From positions 1 through 64,000 of the forward strand of contig BAAHQB010000073.1 of assembly GCA_054601695.1 (NCBI GenBank): a DNA stretch of 64,000 nt. The letters run 5' to 3'. The translations under genes and the position numbers were made by a program. The notes below the pieces were generated by a model. The model worked only from the letters and a program-made list of their open reading frames with translations, had not been told where the DNA came from and searched no databases. Below, piece after piece: positions 1 through 64,000 of the stretch. Position 1 is the stretch's first letter; every line of letters begins with the position of its first letter. This DNA is from Amorphochlora amoebiformis. Taxonomy: Eukaryota; Cercozoa; Chlorarachniophyceae.

Positions 1-147
1 TGAGTGTAGGTCGTTTAAAATAGTCTTATATTTATTTCTAAATCTATATAGATATATACATATATATATATATATATATACATTATGACAACTCTTTTAC
101 CATACATATTCACATGTCTATATGTATTCTATCCAATAGCAATAATA

Positions 148-190
<43 letters not shown>

Positions 191-196
191 ATATAT

Positions 197-229
<33 letters not shown>

Positions 230-279
230 TAATGAATAATATATACATATATATTTAGATAATATATATATATATATAC

Positions 280-313
<34 letters not shown>

Positions 314-323
314 CCCCATGCAG
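1..323. repeat. Upstream intron of the Sfi1-like gene, TA repeat
   Basis: Mostly (TA)n with short unique pieces at 1-50 and 80-150. No exon is seen. It lies in front of an internal acceptor (CATGCAG at 317-323) and is taken as intron. Confidence 0.7.
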
Positions 324-32049
<31,726 letters not shown>

Positions 32050-32550
32050 AAGATAAACTAGATAAAGTCTAGAAAGTTGACATCTTGATCACGACAAAAG
32101 ACTAGATACATCTACTAGATCTAGTCAGCCAGGATCAGGAAATACATGATATCGATGATCATGGTACTAGGATACTATATGATTATTGATACAATCTAGA
32201 CAAGCTAGCTAGGTCTAGTCCAGCTAGTACTAGTACTAGTAGTAGTCAAGTTAGCAAACAAATCTGAATACGGAATAGATACACTAATAACCTAGAGTAC
32301 TAGCTAGCAGGTAGACTAGGTAGAGTAGTAATACAAGAAAAACATCACCTAGATCTACTAGCGCTAGATCTAGTAGATCACTAGAATTACTAGAATTAAT
32401 TAACTAATTAAATTTAGTAATTTAAAATCGTGTTGTACGAAAGATAAACTAGTTTAACGCTCGATTGACTAGAGTCAGAGAGTAATGACTATATTATCTA
32501 GTCAATCATTGATGATATTAACAGGCTGCCACTGTTGTAATGTATGTACT
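32050..32550. other. Convergent intergenic spacer packed with CTAG
   Basis: The 501 bases between the stops of the Sfi1-like and myotubularin genes, with the two stops, hold about 28 CTAG tetramers where about two are expected by chance. Both TAG stop codons are the last three bases of a CTAG. TA microsatellite is absent, unlike the introns. The spacer must contain the 3' UTRs and polyadenylation sites of both genes. No clear AATAAA stands out. Confidence 0.9.
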
Positions 32551-43616
<11,066 letters not shown>

Positions 43617-43851
43617 TGTCCCAGTTGAGAGAATCCCTGAGATCTTCAAGGAATTTACACTCTTTCTTTTCTGGTTTCCCTTTGAGGACTCGGCTTTGGG
43701 CAGCTTGTTGGATCGAGGCTCCAGTGAATCTGAAAGGCGTACTATTAGAGGTTGCAAGTCTCACTCCATGGGTCACTCTGGATGACAGGATTATTTTAGC
43801 ATGTGATATCCTGGCTTAAATATATCAGATATATGAACTACAGATATCTGG
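43617..43851. promoter_or_regulatory. Shared upstream region of divergent genes B and C
   Basis: Only 235 bases separate the start codons of the myotubularin gene (-) and gene C (+), and the stretch has no TA microsatellite. If the starts are right, it must hold both 5' UTRs and a bidirectional promoter. No TATA box or other element is claimed. Confidence 0.55.
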
Positions 43852-56496
<12,645 letters not shown>

Positions 56497-57020
56497 CGAT
56501 ACGATGCAAAGACACTATTACTAGTATTAGCTAGATTAGCGAAATATTTAGCTAAGTGTAACATTGTTACTAGTGTTGTTATCATAATGTCTAGAATCTA
56601 GAGAATGTCCATAACCGTTGAAGTTAGACTGACTAAAAAATCTAGACACTCATGAGCATTACCGTGACGATACTAGCTAGCTAGGTTATTCTAGTTATCA
56701 GTTACTAGTATTACTAGATTAATTAATTAACACAACGGTATTGATAGATGGCAAACTCTAGAACTTTCTGTTCCGCCTGCTTACTAGACTTACTTAACTA
56801 GCTTAATCAATAAGTTCACTACAGCTCTAGACAGCTGCGTAGCTACTAGAGTCACTGACTGTCCGACACCATCATGATACAACTAGTACAAAAAAGGTAT
56901 AGCCAATGATTCAGGAGTCGTATTAACTAGATTCTAGGATTAAGTTAACGTTGAAAGATACATTGCAATTGTATCATCCGCGAGTCTCTTTACTGGCTGT
57001 CTAGAGCTGTAGTCACCTAG
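56497..57020. other. Second convergent intergenic spacer packed with CTAG
   Basis: The 524 bases between the stops of gene C and the WD40 gene hold about 22 CTAG tetramers and no TA microsatellite, just like 32050-32550. The two spacers share composition and motif density but no long alignable block that I can see. Confidence 0.9.
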
Positions 57021-57770
57021 TCAATCTAACCCATTGGTGCTTCCAAGCTCGCGTACAATCTTCTCTGTGCACAATCTATATAGCTCCTGTCCGGCTCTTT
57101 GCCATTCTTCGAGCTCTGATCGGACCTAATTATGTGTCGCATGATGTACAAATATACTTTATTTTTTCTTTGTATGTTTACATGTGTGAATTTATCTCTT
57201 TGTATATACCGATGTATATTTTATGGATGTAATATATATATATATATAGATATATATGTATATATATATATACACATACATTGTAAATACACACACACAT
57301 ATATGTATTTATATATATATAGAAATATATATATATATATATATGTATGTATACACATATATACAAATATGCATATTTGCATATTTAACTATGTATGATG
57401 ACACGTAAACATATGTGCAGTTAAGTCAGTTTTAATGCTATAAATAATCCACATCAACTATTTCCATACAGGAAAGTACAACCCTATAATAAAATTACTA
57501 CTCACTTACGCATACTCACACTACACACACAACACGTATGAAAATATTTAAATATTAGTCCCATCTTTGTATCTATATTCTGTTTTACATACTGTTTACA
57601 TACTCCATATATATATACATATATATATATATATAGATCGCATACCGTCGCCAATTCTTGCGCCTGAGTCTCTTCCTCACCCAACGGTAAGAAGTCAGAT
57701 TCTAGAACCTGTGTTTACATGTATTATGTCTATATGGAGTGTGCATGCACGTGTTAATATGTATTGTATA

Positions 57771-57809
<39 letters not shown>

Positions 57810-59547
57810 ATATATTAGATGGTATGCATTGAATGTAAACATGTATATATACATACATATATACATATATATATATATTGTTAAAGCAACGATACTAATA
57901 ACATGAGGGGACGCAGTTCGAAGTGAGATATCGATAGCGTATTGAAGTATAGTTCTACGTATACTACAGATAACTGGAGATTGCTGGAGATTCCGGAGAT
58001 TATTGGAGATCATCTCATCCGGTAGTAACGGCAGTACCCGGTGGTAACCGATAGTACCCGGTAGTAACGGGGCTTCCGAGTATAAAGTGACACACTCTTT
58101 AGGCTTCCAGAACTTTCCCGAAGATTCGAGTGTGTTCGAAACGTTAGAACGTTCATAGAAATTTCTTGAATGAAACTGCCTGAGAATTTCCCTTTATCAT
58201 TTGCTATAATCCAAACGGAAACTTCAACCTAACCTAATCCTGGACTACCATTTGCTAATACCAACGCCTCGACTACCGTTACGCTGACAATATATACACA
58301 CATATATATACATATATACATATAGACTCATCACAACCTTTTCATCCCCCTTTTCAGCATTTTTAGATATTCTTCTTCGCTTGGGATTTGGTTGGGCTAC
58401 CTGTACCCTATGTGTATATGTATATATATATATATATAGATATAGATATATTACAATATATATATATATATGATACATAGATATTAAACATATATAATAT
58501 ACTATATATTTATATATATATATATATTTATTATTCCAAAGTGAAAACGAGTTTCCCTGGACATAATCGGAATTGTTAACAAAAAAAATATTTCTCGGCC
58601 TGTGCTATCATATTTATATATGTAAATAGATTTATACATATACATATATGTACACATATATCCATTATATAAATATATAACATATATATATATATGTATA
58701 CATATACATATATATCATATATATACATACATATATATATATATATATATAAATACACACTACATTCACGTCTATACATACACATCTATAATATATACAC
58801 ACACCTATATATTTCTATAGAAATAATCATAAACACATCAACGAAAATACATTATATATTTATACATATATATATATTTGTAATATGTATATATATATAT
58901 ATATATATTTGTAAATATTCCAGGCTAATATCATAAACACATCAAAATTACATACGCCAACCTGGAAAGAGCGGAAATCTTTCGCGGAAGAGGGGTAAGA
59001 CACGCGTGAGTGTGCTCACGCAGCGGAGGGGCAGAAACAGAGTCGTCAGGATGAGTCTGAAAGAGAGAAAAAGAAGAGATTTATAAGTCAAGGTTGACTT
59101 CAAGCATATCAGAGTGATTTTTCCTTCCGGATCTTGGAAAGGAGGGGTGTACATACATATCATAATTATATGTATTTATATTTAGATATTATATGCGTAA
59201 GCATATTTAACATATATCAAATTTTGGGCATATTTACATGCGAATATTATCAAATAGTCCATACACATTTACACGTTTGTATACATTTTATTCGTTCACA
59301 TACATGGGAACATATCTATATGTATATTCAAAACACCAAAGTACCCAAAATCCTTCATTCTCTCGCTCTCTAACTCTCTCTATTTTTTTTTTCTCTTTCT
59401 CCCTCTTGACTCCTCCTCTCTCTGTGTCTCTCTCTCCTGACATTCTGTTCTATGGATATGAGAATGTTCTTGTGCCTTAGCTGAAGGCGGGAAGCGATTT
59501 TCGGGGTCATAATCGCGGTTGAGGCCTGGGAATTTGATTCTGGATTC
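57021..59547 (-). CDS. WD40 gene, last five exons (linker and C-terminal helix)
   Basis: Exons at 59547-59476, 59056-58962, 58407-58338, 57708-57646 and 57125-57021 read [63 protein letters not shown] and [19 protein letters not shown]. Phases agree for the last four. The first of these needs a break after PPSAK, where the only phase-keeping donor is GC (AAG followed by GCACAA) and not GT. The next GT, at 59441, leads to an immediate stop after splicing. Either this is a GC-AG intron or the exon edge is misread. Confidence 0.65.
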
Positions 59548-59663
59548 CTGGGGATGGAATTATGAATTTGTATGTATATGTATATATATATGTGTATATA
59601 TGGATATGTTGATATATGTATGTACGTGTATATTGATGTATAGACGTGTTTATAAATAAATAA

Positions 59664-59705
<42 letters not shown>

Positions 59706-59903
59706 CTGCATTGTAAACGTATTGTAAGTATGCATATATGTGTGTATATATATTATGTTTGTAATTTACATATTTATGTCGATATGTAGGTTTATCTTTT
59801 ATATTTACATGTATGCATGTATATATATATATATATGTATATAGACCAATATATATATATATATACATATAAACATATACACGTTAACATATGTAGACAG
59901 ACA

Positions 59904-59965
<62 letters not shown>

Positions 59966-59973
59966 CGTATGCG

Positions 59974-60019
<46 letters not shown>

Positions 60020-60356
60020 TATATATATATATGTATGTGTGTATTAATGTTTGAAAACACCTCCTTTCCAAGACCTGAGCTCGCCCTAACCAGCTTTGAG
60101 TCTAGTATAATCTATAAAAGTTTATATATATATATATATATCTTGTAGATAGTATACATATATATATACATATATATATATATATGTTAATGTGTATACT
60201 TGAAGGGAGTTGATGGAAGGAAGGCGAGTTTCGATCGTGCGTACGATCTGGATATATGAACTTATATATATGTAAAAATATGTATATATGGTTTTCATAT
60301 AGATATATATATATATAAATAAAATAGATATCAAATTTATATATTTATGTATATGT

Positions 60357-60389
<33 letters not shown>

Positions 60390-60630
60390 CAAACATGTTT
60401 ATGTATATATATATATATATATACATATATACATTATATATGTGTGTATATGTATGTGTACATGTAAACATACACAAAAGTGTTTGCTTTTGTTAATAGT
60501 AATGTGTAAACGCATACTATATATATATATATATATATTATATATGAATATGTATGTATATTATGTACATATTTAACATACATATGTGCACATGCATTCC
60601 TATATTTAATGTCAATAATATGTAAACATG

Positions 60631-60664
<34 letters not shown>

Positions 60665-60714
60665 CATACACATATATATATATAAATGGATATATTATGT
60701 GTACATGAACAACC

Positions 60715-60760
<46 letters not shown>

Positions 60761-60823
60761 GGATATACTATGTGTACATAAACAACCTGCATTGTATTCG
60801 TATCCCGTATAATAATATTACAC

Positions 60824-60854
<31 letters not shown>

Positions 60855-61004
60855 CATATAATATATATATATATATATATATTTATAAATGGATATATTA
60901 TGTGTACATAAACAACCTGCATTGTATTCGTATCCCGTATAATAATATTACCGTCGAGAGATCCGCTAATTACCTGGATAGTCATACATATACTATGTCC
61001 AGAT

Positions 61005-61072
<68 letters not shown>

Positions 61073-61261
61073 TATATTTATGTGTGTGTGTGTGTGTGTG
61101 TATATATGTATGTATATATTATATATGTATATACACATATAATATATGTATATATATGTATACATTGTATAAATATGTTTTTCATGTGTTTGGATTTCAA
61201 ATATGCATACCTATAAAGTTCATGCATAGTGCTACACATACGTGAAAAGTATTAACTTCAA

Positions 61262-61329
<68 letters not shown>

Positions 61330-61459
61330 GCACATCATGCGGCAATGCAAGTTTTTCAGGTTTCATATATACATATATTGGATGTGCATGTATACCTATG
61401 TATATATACATATTATATATATATATATATATATATGATTATTATATATATATGTATAT

Positions 61460-61496
<37 letters not shown>

Positions 61497-61497
61497 A

Positions 61498-61539
<42 letters not shown>

Positions 61540-61608
61540 CCTGAGTGCCCTCCCACGTAACCCCAACCCCCGTGATTTCCTTAGAATGTCCCTTGTACTC
61601 TTCGACTG

Positions 61609-61680
<72 letters not shown>

Positions 61681-62472
61681 ATATTTGTGTATGTATATAT
61701 ATAATACTTACATATATACATACATATATATATATATATAGTATATATTATATATGTATATATATGTCAATACATATACAAATGTATACATACATGTTGA
61801 TGTTCCAGAATCTTATTTAGTAGAAGTGTACATATATATATATATATATATAATATATATTATATATAATGTACATACACACACATATCTGTATATATGT
61901 TAATATATATATATATATTCATATAGCACGTTTACATAAATATAATACCATACATGCAAATATAAACTCAACGGACAAAATCACCCAAACTACTCCTCCA
62001 CCCCAGAGATACATGTGTCAGGGTGATTAGGATTAGGATTAGAGTAGTATTTGCGCTACATTAACATAAATCACCAGAATTGCGCCCAAAGCCACCGAGT
62101 GAGACACGTGTCAAGATGCCGTCCGCTCCTCCGCAGTACGCGAATCTCTCGAGGGTCTCCAGACACTTGGGAGGTTAAGTCAGAGTGGATTTAGGTTTCT
62201 TAAGTATACCAACGTTATGTGCAGAGTTTGTAGTGTGCAAACGTTTGACGTAAGAGAATAGAGAGAATAAGTTTACACACGTTTTTCACATGGTGTATAG
62301 GTGTATATGTATATATATATATATATATATACCTTTACATATAGATATATATTTATATATATGTTTATATAAACATTATATACCACGCAGGTAATCGAAC
62401 TCGAGACCTGCACCCCGCCCGATTTCTGCCCGATAGCTACCTGGATATATATATATATATATATTATATATA

Positions 62473-62517
<45 letters not shown>

Positions 62518-62624
62518 GTATATATATATACATGCAAATATATATGTATATTTTATATACATACATATACAAATACATATGTATGTATATTGTAAACTAT
62601 ATCTATTAATACACACAAATATTT

Positions 62625-62655
<31 letters not shown>

Positions 62656-62712
62656 GAAAATAAACATGTAATTACATATGTATATATATATATATATAAA
62701 CATATATATTTA

Positions 62713-62768
<56 letters not shown>

Positions 62769-63057
62769 CAAAAGAAGATGGGAAGGAAGGGAGAGAGAGA
62801 GACAGCATAAGATTAGGATATACACATATAAAAACATACAAATACAAACATATATATGAATATCAACATAGATATATAATACATATCACTAATATAATAT
62901 AATACATATCACTAATATAATATCTATATATGTAGAAGGCTATAAGGATCTGATGTTTCTCATTAAACCTTAGTGTAGTAATTAACCAGTATTGATGTTA
63001 AGTAGCTAATAATTTTTACATTTTTTCGCCTGTCTCACTTCATAAAGCAGAGTTGAT

Positions 63058-63089
<32 letters not shown>

Positions 63090-63243
63090 GTATTTATATA
63101 TATAAGGCCAACCTCTAGGGTGCACAGGACGCCGTCTTGGCCTCCGGTTACAGCTAACGTACCCTATTTGTTATACTCATACATATATACATATATGTAT
63201 GTATATATATTTAATATATATTTGTGTACGTGTGCATATATAT

Positions 63244-63289
<46 letters not shown>

Positions 63290-63736
63290 TATATATATAC
63301 ATAATGTAGATATACATATTACATATATATATATATACGCATATATATATATATATAATTATATATATATACATATATTTACACTCTCACACTCACACAA
63401 CCACACACAACCAATTCTCCAGTAGCAAGCCAACTCAAATTTAAATTAGGATATTAGGCTTTAAAAAAACAGGAATTAGGGTTAAAAAAACAGATTCGCT
63501 GAATTCTTGAATGCGAATTAGGTGATTTCGGCAGGATCGATCCAGTTTTAGGGATGCCGAAAAGATCGAACGAGATCCCGAATAATTAACAAAAATGGGT
63601 CTTAAGGGCTAGACTTACGGGTCCGCCCGGTGCAAAGGCTATACAGGTGACCGGGAGGGTATGAAGGCTTGCGAAGGTCGTGTGGGGGGTTGGCGCGTCG
63701 CTTGGGTTGAGCAGGACGAGATCCGCGAGCATCCAG
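57021..63736 (-). CDS. WDR18: WD40 protein resembling WDR18/Ipi3 (5' partial, 13 exons)
   Basis: Exons at 63736-63619, 63163-63113, 62440-62408, 62165-62075, 61605-61541, 60973-60917, 60247-60200, 60101-60075, 59547-59476, 59056-58962, 58407-58338, 57708-57646 and 57125-57021. WD repeats read [16 protein letters not shown] with [31 protein letters not shown], and [17 protein letters not shown] with [14 protein letters not shown]. The order of blades, the LPVT...GGP step and a short helical C-terminus after a basic patch ([13 protein letters not shown]) recall WDR18/Ipi3. That protein works with Rix1/PELP1 in 60S ribosome maturation and ITS2 processing. This identity is from memory of the family and less sure than WD40 membership. 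The stop is TGA at 57023-57021; the start lies beyond the window. Confidence 0.75.
57878..58290 (+). mobile_element. MITE-like dispersed repeat, copy 3 (most complete ends)
   Basis: Lies in an intron of the WD40 gene. It begins TTGTTAAAGCAACGATACT and ends ACTACCGTTACGCTGACAA, whose complement TTGTCAGCGTAACGGTAGT forms an imperfect terminal inverted repeat of about 16 bases. Both sides are TATATA, which fits insertion at a TA target. Contains GAGGGGACGCAG, GATATCGATAGCG and CTGGAGATTGCTGGAGATTC. About 413 bases, non-coding. Confidence 0.82.
60783..60822 (-). repeat. Copy of the end and donor of the WD40 exon 60973-60917
   Basis: AACAACCTGCATTGTATTCG followed by TATCCCGTATAATAATATTA is repeated exactly at 60911 (inside the exon) and at 60781. 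On the minus strand the copy is the second half of the blade ([12 protein letters not shown]) plus the donor. Flanks TATGTGTACATAA are copied too. Confidence 0.94.
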
Positions 63737-64000
63737 CTGTTCCAATGCGTTATGTGTTTGTATGTTGTACGTATGTATGCACATTCGTGTATGTGTGTGC
63801 GTGTGTGTTGTGTGATATATGTATATATATATATATATATGTGTGTGTGTATATGTGTGTATATAAGTTATTAAATGTATATTATGCAAAAATAATGGTA
63901 TACATAGTGCATGTGCATTATCAAATTTCTACACATAAAAATGTATGTATATATACATATATGTAGTAATAATATATATGTACATATATAGTAATAATAC

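Overview
The window is nuclear DNA of a microbial eukaryote, species not identifiable from the sequence. Its genes are cut into many short exons by GT-AG introns, most of them filled with (TA)n microsatellite. There are no operons, ribosome binding sites or prokaryote-type promoters. Internal blocks of CCCTAA repeat suggest a TTAGGG-type telomere. By hand exon chaining I find about 11 kb of coding sequence in 64 kb, in four genes of ordinary eukaryotic type. Nearly all long open frames made of Ile-Tyr repeats are TA microsatellite and not genes.

Layout. (A) 324-32049, + strand, 5' end outside the window: at least 48 exons of an Sfi1-like protein made of tryptophan-centred helical repeats, the type that binds centrin in basal bodies and centrosomes. 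(B) 43616-32551, - strand: a complete 24-exon myotubularin-family phosphoinositide 3-phosphatase of about 1,058 residues, with a PH-like N-terminus, a GRAM domain, an intact HCSDGWDRT active site and a proline-rich tail. (C) 43852-56496, + strand: a 22-exon gene for a protein of about 1,046 residues, beta-propeller-like at first, then coiled coil; not securely identified. (D) 63736-57021, - strand, 5' end outside the window: a WD40 protein resembling WDR18/Ipi3.

Genes A and B converge on a 501-bp spacer, and C and D converge on a 524-bp spacer. Both spacers are packed with the tetramer CTAG. B and C diverge from a 235-bp shared upstream region.

The most striking feature is what fills the introns. 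Many introns carry one to about a dozen degenerate copies of the edge of a neighbouring exon together with its splice site: acceptor plus exon start, or exon end plus donor. The copies are separated by TA, TTA or purine microsatellite. They form exon-edge minisatellites that repeat the real splice site as decoys. Introns also hold CCCTAA blocks that abut exon edges (one is apparently coding), a 1-kb (GA)n tract, long CT tracts, a MITE-like dispersed repeat with terminal inverted repeats, and a 1.4-kb inverted-repeat structure around one exon. I saw no tRNA, rRNA, CRISPR array or autonomous transposase.
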